Program-made: the position numbers and the translations under genes
Shown here: positions 8,844-17,884 of the stretch, one piece after another
Numbering within the stretch: position 1 is the stretch's first letter
Layout of the letters: each line of letters starts with the position of its first letter
Notes under the pieces: model-generated
Database searches by the model: none
Told to the model about the DNA's origin: nothing
The model's input: the letters and a program-made list of their open reading frames with translations, nothing else
Assembly (NCBI GenBank): GCA_007750655.1
Contig: CP036290.1
Span: 1,054,001 to 1,118,000 of the forward strand
Source of the DNA: Rohdeia mirabilis
GTDB taxonomy: Bacteria > Planctomycetota > UBA1135 > GCA-002686595
DNA length: 64,000 nucleotides
Direction: 5' to 3'

Positions 8844-9617
8844 ATGACGACGACTCACGGACGACGAACGATCCACGACCGAGGTGCTGCGAGCGAGCGC
8901 CGTGCGAGCCCGAAGCGGGGCGGCGACAGCGAGGGCGGCGAGAGCGGGGGCGGCGGCTGTGGGGGCGGCGGCACCAGCGGCGCAGCCGAGCCTCGAGCGC
9001 GATCGGCTTCGCGACGCGACGCTCGGCGTCTGCTCCTGTTGACCACCGGCACGGCGGCCGACGTGCTGGCGCGGCTCGTGGACGGCGATCCGCTGGGTCT
9101 TCGGGCGCGGTTGCGGCGGCGCGCGGCCGAGCGGTTCCTCCTGGCGTCGCCCGACGGACTCTTCGGTCCCGCGGCCGCCCACTGCGCGCGGCAGGCCGAG
9201 GGCTATCGCGGTCGACCGGCGCCGGAACCGTGGCTCGAGCGCGAGCTGGACGCGGTGCTCGACCGCTGGGTCGCGGGAACGCGCGGGCGGGACGGGGACT
9301 CGAAGGGTGGCGCGGGTGCCGGGGGAGGGGACGGTCGGTCGGGTGCTTCGGCTCGCGGAGCACGAACGGGAGGCGCGGTGGGCGGCAACGGAGTGACCGC
9401 GAGTGCGGCGCGTCACGGCGACGGCGAACTCGAACGCTGTGCCCGCCGCTTCAACGCCTGCGGACGAGCGGAACGCGCGACGTTGTGGCGGCTGGCCTTC
9501 GCGGGCGCGAGCCTCGACGAACTGGCCCACGAGTCGGGAACGGACCTGAGCCGCACGGCGCGCCGCGCACGACGGGCGCTCGATGCCCTGCTCGGACGGT
9601 CGGAGGTGGCGCGATGA
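8844..9617 (+). CDS. Sigma-factor-like / HTH protein with low-complexity linkers
   Basis: A 257-residue protein. Residues ~1-55 are a Gly/Ser/Arg-rich tail, including GGGGCGGGG. Residues ~68-145 form a helical domain (VLARLVDGDPLGLRARLRRR ... CARQAEGYRGRP ... LDAVLDRWVAG). A second Gly-rich linker follows, and residues ~205-255 look like a sigma-region-4 or LuxR-type HTH (RFNACGRAERATLWRLAFA ... LDELAHESGTDLSRTARRAR). It starts at an ATG with GGGAGGAGAAG just upstream. It is the first gene of a three-gene overlapping operon, and is best read as a divergent ECF-like factor; promoter recognition is inferred only. Confidence 0.7.
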   Translation: MTTTHGRRTIHDRGAASERRASPKRGGDSEGGESGGGGCGGGGTSGAAEPRARSASRRDARRLLLLTTGTAADVLARLVDGDPLGLRARLRRRAAERFLLASPDGLFGPAAAHCARQAEGYRGRPAPEPWLERELDAVLDRWVAGTRGRDGDSKGGAGAGGGDGRSGASARGARTGGAVGGNGVTASAARHGDGELERCARRFNACGRAERATLWRLAFAGASLDELAHESGTDLSRTARRARRALDALLGRSEVAR

Positions 9618-10822
9618 GTGGGCCCGACGAGCAGCGCGCCGCGGACTCGGCGCCCGCCACCGTTCCGCTCCCGGAGCCGGACTGGAGCCTGGGAGCGCGC
9701 GCGGTCCTCGACCGGATGCGCGCCCTGCGTCGAAGCGGCGCGTTTCGAGACGTCGGTGAAGGAGCGGGCGGTGAAGCTACGGGCGGCGGAGGAACGGGCG
9801 GTGAGCGCTCGTGCACGGCATCGGATGTCGCGTCGAGCGCCCGCCGGGTGTCCGGGGGGCGGAGGATCGCGACGGTGGCGCGCGCGTTGGACGCCGTCGA
9901 GCGTCGCGAGCTGCTGCGCTGTCTGGTGGAGGCGGCGGCCGCGCTCCTGTGCGCCCGATGGGGTGGCGATGCACCGATCGGACGCGTGCCGGCGTGGATC
10001 GAGCAGCCGTGGATCGAACGGGTGCTCGCTCGCTCGTCGGGTGGCCAGGGGTGGCGGACGCGCGCGCGGACCTGTCTGTGGATGTGTCTCGCGCGCGGCG
10101 CGGACGACGAGGGGCTCGAGCTGCTCGCGGCCCTGGTCGATCGGCGCCGTCGCGCGTGGCCTGCGGCGAGCGGAGTGCTCGCGGCCGCGCGGCTCGTGCA
10201 CGGCGGTCCCGTCGTGGCGCATCTGCACGCCACCGCGCTCGAGTTGGAAGGACGGCTCGACGCCGCCCGTCGTGCCTACCTGGCCGAGCTCGATCGCCCC
10301 GGCGGTCGCCGCCGGCTCCCGCGTGCGTTCGAGGGACTCGCGCGGGTGCATCGCCGCGCCGGTCGTCCGCGAGCGGCGCTGGCCGCGGCCGCCACCGACT
10401 GGCATCCGGTCTCGCTGGCCGCTGCGGCGTGGGATGCGCGGATCCTGCGGCGCGACGGCGAGGCGCAGCGCTGGACCGCGCTCGTGGAGTCGGCCCTGCG
10501 CGACGCCTGCGGACAGCGCTCGGCCCGCATCGCGGCGGCGCTGTGTGCGGGTGAAGTGTGTGCGAGTGAGGGGCGCGGGGCTGAGGTGCGCGGGGCTGTG
10601 GTGCGCGGGGAGGTTGCGGTCGGACCTCGGCCGCTCGGTACGGGGCGCGACGAACGACCGCGGGAGAGCGACGCCTCGAGTGGTGACGCCATCCATGGCG
10701 GCGCGCCCATCGACGCGGGACCGACCTTCGGAACGCGCGACCGCGCGCGCGACGTCGACTCCACCGCGGACACGCGCGCCACCGGGGACGGTCCTGTCGA
10801 AGGAGTCGACGATGGGGAGTGA
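9614..10822 (+). CDS. Helical (TPR-like) protein of the sigma-like/AAA+ cluster
   Basis: A 402-residue protein overlapping the previous gene by ATGA. After an N-terminal Gly-rich stretch it is almost entirely alpha-helical and Ala/Arg-rich, with repeat-like units (LHATALELEGRLDAARRAYL, then AFEGLARVHRRAGRPRAALA) that resemble degenerate TPRs. The C-terminal ~110 residues are low complexity and contain three copies of a 15-base repeat (10573-10617). Aromatic residues mark a conserved core (WIEQPWIERVLARS). No enzymatic motif is seen. It is likely a structural or regulatory partner of its two neighbours. Confidence 0.7.
   Translation: MSGPDEQRAADSAPATVPLPEPDWSLGARAVLDRMRALRRSGAFRDVGEGAGGEATGGGGTGGERSCTASDVASSARRVSGGRRIATVARALDAVERRELLRCLVEAAAALLCARWGGDAPIGRVPAWIEQPWIERVLARSSGGQGWRTRARTCLWMCLARGADDEGLELLAALVDRRRRAWPAASGVLAAARLVHGGPVVAHLHATALELEGRLDAARRAYLAELDRPGGRRRLPRAFEGLARVHRRAGRPRAALAAAATDWHPVSLAAAAWDARILRRDGEAQRWTALVESALRDACGQRSARIAAALCAGEVCASEGRGAEVRGAVVRGEVAVGPRPLGTGRDERPRESDASSGDAIHGGAPIDAGPTFGTRDRARDVDSTADTRATGDGPVEGVDDGE
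10573..10617 (+). repeat. 15-bp tandem repeat, 3 copies
   Basis: Units GCGCGGGGCTGAGGT, GCGCGGGGCTGTGGT and a diverged third copy. Being 15 bases long they keep the frame, adding five residues per unit in the C-terminal tail of the 9614-10822 protein. Confidence 0.75.
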
Positions 10823-13800
10823 GGCACCGGGACAGGGGCCGCGCGAGCGCGGCGCATCTCGCTCCGAGGCGTCCGCGGCCGATCGACCGGTGGCCGTCGG
10901 CGCCGTGTCCGGCGCGAGGCAGGACGCCTGGCTCGAGCTGCTGCTTCCCGGACCGGAACTGGTCGACGAACGGGAGCGGGCGCGCGCGCTGTTCGAGCGT
11001 CTCGCGTTCTGGGTCCTGCCTCCGGCGCACGACCGTGTCGAGCGAGCCGGGGACGGGCCGCGCGGGGATCGTGCCGACACGGGTTCGACCGTCGAGCGCG
11101 AGCAGGACGCGGAGTCGACGGCCGAGCCGTCCGCCGAGTTGCTCGCCCGAGCGCGCGGCCTGCTCGCGCGCGCCGATCGCGACGAAGTCTTCGATCTGAT
11201 CGAAACCGCGCTCGGCGCCATCCTGGGCGGCGCGTTGGGCCCGCGGAGCTTCGCGTCGTTCGCCGGCGATCGCCACGGTGAGCGAGCCGCCTGGCAGGGG
11301 CTCGAACGCTTCCGTCCGCGCGTGGCGGATCTACCGGCGGCCGCCGTCACCGGCGAGTCGGCGCGCGCCGTGGCCGAACGACTCGTGGCGTGGCTTCGAC
11401 GCGACGCGTCCGCGTCGGACGCGCGTGCACGCCGCGCTCGGCGATGGCCCGCGCGGCTCGCGTGGGCGTTCGAGGGCCCCGCGTCCGGACTCGCGTGCTG
11501 GCAGGCCACCTATGCCGATCGCGACTTCGGTCGCCGCTCGATCGTCGAGAGAGCCTCCGCGTTGGTGGACGGCATCGAGCTGTGCCTCGCGTGCGGCGAT
11601 CCGGGACGCGCCCTCGCGCTCGCGCGTGCCAGCGAACGCGAACGTGCACTCGAGCCGCGACTGGTCCAGTTGATCGGTTGGTGCGAGGTCCTGGCCGGGG
11701 ACGTGGACGCGGGGCTCGGGTGGCTCGCAGAGGACGAGCGGCGCTGCGGTCGAGTGCCCGGGGCCCTGGTGCGTGCCGGCGGGCGAGCTCCGTGGCTGGC
11801 GCGCGCGTTGGGGGTACGCCGTCGCGCGGACTCGACCGCGATCGACGAGGAAGGGGCGCGTCGTGCGTCGGTCGACGATCTCGACGGGGTGATGTCGATC
11901 GACGGCCTTCCGCGCGGCGTGCGGCGTGCCGTCGTGGCGCTGCAGGACGACGCCGCGGGCGAGCTCGACATGGTCCACGAGCACTGGAGTCCGCGCACAC
12001 CCGACGCGCTGCGCGCAGCAGCGGTGCGCGACGTGACGCGTTGGAACGCGCTGGCTCCGGTGGCGCTCGATCGGGACGTACTGGACCGCGACACGACGGA
12101 CCGTGACGCGACGGGCCGCGACGCGACGGGCCGCGACACGACGGGCCGCGACACGACGATCCGTGACGTCTCGATTCGTGACGTCTCGATTCGTGACGGC
12201 GAGTCCGCGCCCGCACCGCGTCCGCTCACTCGTCGTGCGGTCGAGGATGACGGCGAGGGCGGTGGGGCGGAACCGCGGGGCTCCAACTCCGAGCTGGCGA
12301 CGCCGCAATGGGCGCCGTCCCTCGGCGTGCCGCGCGAACTGCTGGAGGAGGCCCTCTTGTGTGGTGCGCCGCGGGTGCGCCTGCTCGCTCCCGACGAGGA
12401 CGTGGCGACCGCCGAACACCCGCGCGCGGTCGTCGCCGTTCCGTTGCCGGCCGAAGGCCCACGTGGTGCGGTGTGGCTCGAGTTCGAGCACCGGCTCGTG
12501 CCCAGCGATGCGGTGCTGCGCCGGATCGCCGCCGCGTTCCTGCAGCCTTGGCGGGACGCGAGCGGTGGTCCATCACTCTGGGCGGCACCACGTCACCCGG
12601 CGGCGGAGCGTGCTCGCGATCGCAACGGGACCTACGACCCGCACCGGGCCGAGTTCGACGGGATCGATCACCGCGGGTCCACTTCCAGCGGGCCCAGTTC
12701 CGACGGGCCGGGACCCGGGTGCGACGCGCTCCGTTCGACGCCCGCCGCCGTCTCGGATCGAGCGCCGCTCGCGGCGCATGTGGAAGAGGCGGTCGACCCG
12801 TCCGTCCGACCCACTTCGGGATCGTGGTCGGCGCCGACAGCGACGGCGCCCGGAGCGGTACCTTCGCGATCGCGGCCGGGTCGCTCGGCGCCGGTCGTCG
12901 CACGGTCGCCGAGATCCACGTCGGTGTGCCCGCAGCACCCTGCGACGCCGCTCGAAGTGGCTGGAACCGATCCGCTCGCCGCGGCCGTGCGCGCGCTCGT
13001 GGATCGCACGTCCCTGCGCCGGTCCTGTCGCCCGTGGTGGCTGTTCGTCGCTCGACCGCCCGCGTCCGACATCGCCGGCGACGGCGCCACCCGTTCGCGT
13101 GCCGAGCCGGTCTCGCCCGCGCCGCTGGGGCGGATGCGCGTGGTGGCGAGCGACGGTCGACCGGTCTCGCACCGGGCGCGCGCCGCGTTGCTCCCGTCGT
13201 TCGAGCCGGGAGGTGAGTTCGTTCTCGACGCGGTGGAGCGCTGCTTCCGCTCCGGCGCGCCCAGCCTCGTCGAGCACCTGTCCGCCGGCGAAGGTGTCGA
13301 CCCGACGAATCGGTCCGGCTGCTACGTCCCGTTGCGCGCCAGTTCCGACGCGCCCTGGTCGGACGGTGCGGTGGTCGCCGTGCTCGCCGTGGAGTCGACG
13401 CGGCGCCGCGACTTCCGAGCCGCCTTCGTGCACGAGTTGGTGCGCAGGTGTCGGGACGGAGCGGACGCGCTCCTGCTCGCCGACGCCGCCGCTTGGCACG
13501 CCGAACGCTTCGGCGAGCCGCTCGTGCCCGAGGCCTTCCTCATCGACGATGTCGAGCAGGACGGTCGCGAGCAGGACGGTCGCGAGCAGGACGGTCGCGA
13601 GCAGGACGGTGGCGACGCGGAACCGACCGATCCGTCGGCCATTCGGTCGACCGATCCCGCGGCGAGCCTCGTGGTCGCGGCCGCCGCGCGTGCGCGCTCG
13701 AACGGAACGCTCGGGATCGTCGGTCCGACGGGAAGTGGGCGCACCCACCTGGCGCGTTGCGTGCACTTCCTCGCCGGATGCAACGGTCCGATCGCAGAGG

Positions 13801-14480
13801 TGCACGCGGATCTCGAGGCGGAGCGCGTCGCCGAACGGTTGGCCCACGGTCGCGGCACGCTGATCGTGCGCGACCTGCATCGCGCACCGGCACCTCTGGT
13901 CGAAGCGGTGCGCCGCACGGATCGACCGACGGGACCGCTCGTCCTGTGGACGGCCCACGCGGACTTCCTCGGCGGTGGCCGCGACGACGCAGCGGAGGCG
14001 GCGCAGTCGGCTGGTGCGAGTGCGCTGGACGGCGCCGCCCTCGCGTTGGCGCCGCTCGAGCGAGCGCGCGGCCGGATCGGTTCGATCGCCGCTCGTCTCG
14101 TGGCGCGCGCTGCCCGTGGACTGGGGCGCGAGCCGGGCCCCGAACTCGACGACAGTGCGCTCGCGGCCCTGTGGCGCGGGACGTGGAGCGCGTCCTTCGG
14201 CGGTGGACTCGCCGATCTCGACCGTCTGGCCCATGCGCTGGTGCGCGAGCGTCGACGCGGAAGGGTGGGGGCGACCGCGCTCGAGTCGGTGGCCGCGCGG
14301 CTGTCGATCGCGCTGCCGTCCCGACTCGCGTCCCGCCGCCCGCCGGCCGCGCTGCTCTCCGATGCCGTGCGAACCACCGCCATGACGAACGGACGGACCA
14401 ACCAGCGCCGCGCCGCGCTCTACCTGGGGTGGGACCGCGATACCGTTCGGGCGCGCTTGCGCGAGGCGGACCTGGCCTGA
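10812..14480 (+). CDS. Large degenerate AAA+/Fis-type regulator
   Basis: A 1222-residue protein overlapping the previous gene by 11 bases. The N-terminal ~400 residues are helical. Residues ~420-460 are pentapeptide repeats (RDTTD, RDATG, RDTTG, RDVSI). Residues ~770-870 look GAF-like (GCYVPLRASSD ... VVAVLAVESTRR). Residues 915-934 are four EQDGR repeats. A Walker A motif GPTGSGRT is at 971-978 and a degenerate Walker B at RGTLIVRDLHRAP. The last ~45 residues form a Fis-like HTH (TNGRTNQRRAALYLGWDRDTVRARL). The order GAF, AAA+, Fis matches sigma-54 activators, but no GAFTGA loop is visible and Walker B is altered. It is probably a diverged regulator that no longer works with sigma-54. Confidence 0.75.
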   Translation: MGSEAPGQGPRERGASRSEASAADRPVAVGAVSGARQDAWLELLLPGPELVDERERARALFERLAFWVLPPAHDRVERAGDGPRGDRADTGSTVEREQDAESTAEPSAELLARARGLLARADRDEVFDLIETALGAILGGALGPRSFASFAGDRHGERAAWQGLERFRPRVADLPAAAVTGESARAVAERLVAWLRRDASASDARARRARRWPARLAWAFEGPASGLACWQATYADRDFGRRSIVERASALVDGIELCLACGDPGRALALARASERERALEPRLVQLIGWCEVLAGDVDAGLGWLAEDERRCGRVPGALVRAGGRAPWLARALGVRRRADSTAIDEEGARRASVDDLDGVMSIDGLPRGVRRAVVALQDDAAGELDMVHEHWSPRTPDALRAAAVRDVTRWNALAPVALDRDVLDRDTTDRDATGRDATGRDTTGRDTTIRDVSIRDVSIRDGESAPAPRPLTRRAVEDDGEGGGAEPRGSNSELATPQWAPSLGVPRELLEEALLCGAPRVRLLAPDEDVATAEHPRAVVAVPLPAEGPRGAVWLEFEHRLVPSDAVLRRIAAAFLQPWRDASGGPSLWAAPRHPAAERARDRNGTYDPHRAEFDGIDHRGSTSSGPSSDGPGPGCDALRSTPAAVSDRAPLAAHVEEAVDPSVRPTSGSWSAPTATAPGAVPSRSRPGRSAPVVARSPRSTSVCPQHPATPLEVAGTDPLAAAVRALVDRTSLRRSCRPWWLFVARPPASDIAGDGATRSRAEPVSPAPLGRMRVVASDGRPVSHRARAALLPSFEPGGEFVLDAVERCFRSGAPSLVEHLSAGEGVDPTNRSGCYVPLRASSDAPWSDGAVVAVLAVESTRRRDFRAAFVHELVRRCRDGADALLLADAAAWHAERFGEPLVPEAFLIDDVEQDGREQDGREQDGREQDGGDAEPTDPSAIRSTDPAASLVVAAAARARSNGTLGIVGPTGSGRTHLARCVHFLAGCNGPIAEVHADLEAERVAERLAHGRGTLIVRDLHRAPAPLVEAVRRTDRPTGPLVLWTAHADFLGGGRDDAAEAAQSAGASALDGAALALAPLERARGRIGSIAARLVARAARGLGREPGPELDDSALAALWRGTWSASFGGGLADLDRLAHALVRERRRGRVGATALESVAARLSIALPSRLASRRPPAALLSDAVRTTAMTNGRTNQRRAALYLGWDRDTVRARLREADLA
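12071..12190 (+). repeat. 15-bp coding minisatellite, 8 units
   Basis: Eight contiguous 15-base units of the type CCGCGACGCGACGGG, encoding RD-x-x-x pentapeptides inside the AAA+ protein. Neighbouring units differ by one to three bases, which suggests recent copy-number change. Confidence 0.85.
13554..13613 (+). repeat. 15-bp coding minisatellite, 4 units
   Basis: Four nearly identical units of GAGCAGGACGGTCGC (the last with one change), encoding EQDGR repeats just before the P-loop domain of the AAA+ protein. Confidence 0.88.
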
Positions 14481-14828
14481 GGGCGGTCGCTCGCCGATGA
14501 TCGCCCGTCCGTTCGACGCCCCGGGTCGTTCGCTCAGCAGGCGCTCGACTCGTGGCGCTCGCTCCGCGGGCGATCCCACCGAACCGATCGGTGCGGCGTC
14601 GACCTCACGGCGTCATCATCCGCCGATCCACGCGCTCCGCCGCGAAGGCCGAGCACGCACCGCGGCACCGTCGCACCCGCGCCCGCGCCACGTTTTCGCC
14701 GCTCGGACGACGGCCCGAGGTCATCGCTCCAAGTGATCGCTCCGTGCACCCGCGCCACGCGGCCCCTCGCCGCGCACCTCGCGGGCACCGCGCCACACCT
14801 GCTCGCTCACCCGCGACGCGCATCGACG
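14481..14828. other. Intergenic region upstream of queA
   Basis: 348 bases between the AAA+ regulator and queA. No repeat, RNA or recognisable protein is seen. The queA frame is open upstream to about 14733, but without the QueA N-terminal pattern. Confidence 0.5.
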
Positions 14829-15959
14829 ATGAAGCTGTCCCACTTCGACTACGAGCTCCCGGACGAGCTGATCGCGCAGTCTCCCGCCGCCCGGCGCGAG
14901 GACGCGCGTCTGCTCGTGCATCGGCTCTCGAGTCCCGACCGGGCACAGCACGCGACCGTCGCCGACCTGCCGCAGCTGCTCGAACCCGGCGATCTGATCG
15001 TCGTCAACGACACCCGCGTCCGTCGCGCGCGCCTCGCCGCCCGCCGCACGAGCGGCGGGCGCGTCGAGTGCCTGCTCGTCGAACGGTTGGGCGATCTCGT
15101 CGCGGGTGGAGCGGTCGGATCGCGTTCGCTGTGGTCGGCGCTGTGCCGTCCGGCTTCGCGTCTGAAGGTGGGGGAGCGACTCGTCGTCGAGTCAGGCGTC
15201 GCGGACACGCCCGTCGCCCAGCTCGTCGCCATCGAACGGGAGCAGCGCGCGGACGGCGGGCCGGGTCCGCACTGGACGCTCGAACTCTTGGATGCGGACG
15301 GCGAGGTTCCGCGCGACGACGAGGCGCTGGTCGAGCGGATCGGCGACGTGCCGCTGCCGCCGTACGTCGAGCGTGCGCAGGGGCCCGACGACGAGGATGC
15401 ACGGCGCTACCAGACGGTCTACGCCGATCGCTTGGGGGCCGTCGCCGCGCCCACGGCGGGCCTGCACCTGTCCGACGCTCTGCTCGCCCGACTCGCGGGG
15501 CGCGGCATCGAACGCGCTTCCGTCACCTTGCACGTCGGCCCGGGGACGTTCCGACCGGTCGACGTCGAGGACCTGGGCGACCATCCGATGCACTCCGAGC
15601 GCTACGACGTGCCAGGCGCGACGCGGGACGCGATCGAGCGCACGCGAGCCGCCGGCGGACGGGTCGTCGCCGTGGGGACGACGGTCGTGCGGACGCTCGT
15701 GGCCGCGCGCGACGCCTCGGGCCTGCCGCGGATCGGCTCCGGTGCCACGGACCTGTTCATCCACCCCGCTGCGCCCGAGCGCGCCGGACTCGATGTGGTC
15801 GACGGGCTGCTCACGAACTTCCACCTGCCGAGGAGCACGCTGCTCATGCTGGTCGCGGCTCTGGTGGGGACGGAGCGGACGCTCGCGCTGTACCGCGAAG
15901 CCGTCGAGCAGCGCTACCGCTTCTACTCGTTCGGCGACGGGATGCTGATCCTGCCCTAG
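14829..15959 (+). CDS. queA: S-adenosylmethionine:tRNA ribosyltransferase-isomerase QueA
   Basis: A 376-residue enzyme of queuosine synthesis. It transfers and isomerises the ribosyl part of AdoMet onto preQ1 in tRNA, giving epoxyqueuosine. Family marks are the start MKLSHFDYELPDELIAQ-P, VVNDTRVRRARL, PLPPYVERAQG, RYQTVYA and AAPTAGLH (residues ~195-215), HVGPGTFRPV, HSERYDVP and TNFHLPRSTLLMLVAAL near the C-terminus. The ATG at 14829 fits the conserved N-terminus. The stop overlaps the convergent gene's stop (CTAG). QueG, the next enzyme, is encoded at 34769-35899. Confidence 0.96.
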   Translation: MKLSHFDYELPDELIAQSPAARREDARLLVHRLSSPDRAQHATVADLPQLLEPGDLIVVNDTRVRRARLAARRTSGGRVECLLVERLGDLVAGGAVGSRSLWSALCRPASRLKVGERLVVESGVADTPVAQLVAIEREQRADGGPGPHWTLELLDADGEVPRDDEALVERIGDVPLPPYVERAQGPDDEDARRYQTVYADRLGAVAAPTAGLHLSDALLARLAGRGIERASVTLHVGPGTFRPVDVEDLGDHPMHSERYDVPGATRDAIERTRAAGGRVVAVGTTVVRTLVAARDASGLPRIGSGATDLFIHPAAPERAGLDVVDGLLTNFHLPRSTLLMLVAALVGTERTLALYREAVEQRYRFYSFGDGMLILP

Positions 15960-16684
15960 GCGGGCGCGTCGGCGTCGGAGCCAGCTCGCGTCGCGCCGCG
16001 AGCCTCGTCCGAGTGCGCGTCCCGCAAGGGTGCGTCGCTCCAGCTGACCTGCCGTTCGACGCGGGCCCAGCGCAGTTCGTAGTGCTCGTACCAGCGCTCG
16101 CGGCCCAGCTCGCGAGTCGCGGCGTGTTGGGCGTGGTCGCGCCAACGTTCGAAGTCCTCGGGCGCGCGCCAGTAGCTGATCGTGATGCCGAGTCCGTTCG
16201 CGTCGCGCGCCATCTCCACGCCGAGGTAGCCCGGCTGGTCCGACACGAGTTCGAACATGGCCTGGGCGGCGCGCTCGTAGCCGGGCGCCGGATCGCGCAG
16301 CTTCGACACGAAGATGACGGCCCAGTAGGGCGGTTCGACGCGAGGAGGGCCGGGTTCGAGAGCCGCGGTGGCTGCGGTGTCGACAGCGGCATCGACCGGA
16401 GCGTTCGCGTGAGCGGCAGCGTTCGCGGTCGGCCCGTCCGACGCACGCGCATCGAGAGCCCCTGCATCCGCACCGTCTGCTCCGGCCCCGAGTTCGTCGA
16501 GTTCGTCGGAGGCGTCCGCGTGCGTCCTCTCGTTCGAGCGGCGCCCGTGCAGCTCGCCGGCGCGCTCGCGTCCAGCTGGCCGAGCAGCCTTCTTCCCAGA
16601 ATGCCGCGCAGGTTCGACCGCGGCCTCACGACCGAGCGCGTCGGCGGAAGGCACTGCGGCTCGCTCGTTCTTCATGCTCGCCAT
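15956..16684 (-). CDS. Antibiotic-biosynthesis-monooxygenase-fold protein with long low-complexity N-terminus
   Basis: A 242-residue protein. Residues ~115-215 form a dimeric alpha/beta-barrel domain of the ABM type: PYWAVIFVSKLRD, AMFELVSDQPGYLGVEMARD, LGITISYWRAPEDFERWRDH and WYEHYELRWARVERQVSW. The first ~110 residues are Ala/Asp/Gly-rich and probably disordered. In-frame starts at 16684 and 16675 are both possible. Such domains occur in haem-degrading and quinone-forming monooxygenases, but no specific substrate can be named. It is convergent with queA, with overlapping stop codons. Confidence 0.75.
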   Translation of the reverse strand: MASMKNERAAVPSADALGREAAVEPARHSGKKAARPAGRERAGELHGRRSNERTHADASDELDELGAGADGADAGALDARASDGPTANAAAHANAPVDAAVDTAATAALEPGPPRVEPPYWAVIFVSKLRDPAPGYERAAQAMFELVSDQPGYLGVEMARDANGLGITISYWRAPEDFERWRDHAQHAATRELGRERWYEHYELRWARVERQVSWSDAPLRDAHSDEARGATRAGSDADAPA

Positions 16685-16818
16685 CGTCGATCGACCTCAG
16701 CTCACGTCTTGCAGGTCCAATGGGTGACTCGATGCGTTGTGCGTCGAGTCTTTCGGGGCGTGTCGTCCGCCCGCTCCGCGGGTGCTCGTCCTCGCGACGT
16801 GCACCGCGGACGTCCGGC

Positions 16819-17508
16819 TCAACCCCGCGCCGCGCTCAGCCACAGGGTGCCGGCCTCGTGGAACGCGACGCGGTCCTGCCAGGTCGGGTACCAGCGGCTG
16901 GGTTCGAACTCCGCTTCCTCGCCCGGACCGCGGCGGTCCACCACGCGCTCCGCGCTGGGGTCGACGAAACCCGCCGCGGCGAGCTGCTCGAGCCAGCGCT
17001 CCTCGCTCGCGCTGTGCATCGGAAGGCCGACGCCTTCGGGCCAGCCTTCGACACCCGGGCGTCCCTCGTAGAAGTCGAGCAGGAGGTCGATGCGTCCGCC
17101 CGACTTGACGACGCGCGCGACCTCGCTCAGGGCGGCGTCCACGTCGGGCGCGTAGTAGATCGCTTCCATCGAGAAGGCGCGGTCGAACTGGCCGTCCTTC
17201 AGGTCGAGCGCGTGGAAGGGCATGACCTCGTAGCGCGCGCGGATGGTGAAGGAGTGCAGCTCCTCGGCCCGCGCGATCATGGCGGGCGAGGCGTCGACAC
17301 CCACGGCGCCCGTGCCGGCGGCGGATTTGGCGAGCAGGCGCGTGGCCCAGCCGTTCCCGCAGCCCAGGTCGAGGATCTGCTGGCCCGGGCCGATCGCGAG
17401 GCGCCCCACGACCTGTTCGACCACGTCCTTGTGGCCGTGTTCCATGGAGGCGTCGCGGCCACCCTTGGCCCATTCGTCGAAGACGGCGCTGATGCGTTCG
17501 GAGCTCAT
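16819..17508 (-). CDS. SAM-dependent methyltransferase (class I)
   Basis: A 229-residue soluble methyltransferase. Motif I is QILDLGCGNGWATRLLA (residues ~43-59), followed by GVDASPAMI (motif II) and FDRAFSMEAIYYAPD, then VKSGGRIDLLLDFYEG. The SMEAIYYAPD segment resembles methyltransferases that act on small molecules such as quinones or sterols, but the substrate is unknown. The start MSSERISAVFDEWAKGG at 17508 is the family-like one. A TACCCT box ends 8 bases upstream, so the message is probably leaderless. Confidence 0.87.
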   Translation of the reverse strand: MSSERISAVFDEWAKGGRDASMEHGHKDVVEQVVGRLAIGPGQQILDLGCGNGWATRLLAKSAAGTGAVGVDASPAMIARAEELHSFTIRARYEVMPFHALDLKDGQFDRAFSMEAIYYAPDVDAALSEVARVVKSGGRIDLLLDFYEGRPGVEGWPEGVGLPMHSASEERWLEQLAAAGFVDPSAERVVDRRGPGEEAEFEPSRWYPTWQDRVAFHEAGTLWLSAARG

Positions 17509-17516
17509 GGCGGGCG

Positions 17517-17545
17517 AGGGTAGCGGCCTCGGCCCGGATGTCGAG
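17517..17545 (-). promoter_or_regulatory. Candidate leaderless promoter of the methyltransferase gene
   Basis: On the minus strand: CTCGAC (17545-17540), a 17-base spacer, TACCCT (17522-17517), then 8 bases to the ATG at 17508. Confidence 0.45.
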
Positions 17546-17760
17546 CCGAGGGCTGCGAACCGGCGCGGCGGGGGACCGGACGCGCGCGCGGAGTGCTCGT
17601 CGAAGCCGACGCCACACCGAGCGAGTGGGGCACGGGACGCTGTGCCGGGCCCACGGCGCCGGGTCGTTGGTGCGGGGCTCCTCGGACCGAGCGACGCGCG
17701 CCGCGCGCTCGCCGCGCCGGACGTTCGGCACGGGCCTCGACCGTCGCACCGACTTCGCAG

Positions 17761-17820
17761 CACCGCGCTCATCGGCACCGCGCTCACGGGCACCGCGCTC
17801 ACGGGCACCGCGCTCACGGG
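17761..17820. repeat. 15-bp tandem repeat, 4 copies
   Basis: Four units of CACCGCGCTCACGGG. The first differs by two bases, the other three are identical, and a decayed fifth follows. It lies outside any convincing gene. Confidence 0.85.
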
Positions 17821-17884
17821 CACCGGGCGCACGTCGCACCACCGTGCTCACCGCGCGGCACCGGTTCACCCAGCGCCCGCCCCG

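Larger units (their letters stand above)
17509..17884. other. Intergenic region with a 15-bp minisatellite
   Basis: 376 bases between the methyltransferase and glycosyltransferase genes (both minus). It holds the methyltransferase promoter and a four-unit 15-bp repeat near its distal end. No protein is recognised. Confidence 0.55.

Noticed and set aside
17761..17820. Short direct repeats considered as a CRISPR array
   Set aside because: The units are 15 bases and directly adjacent, with no spacers and no cas genes. This is a minisatellite.
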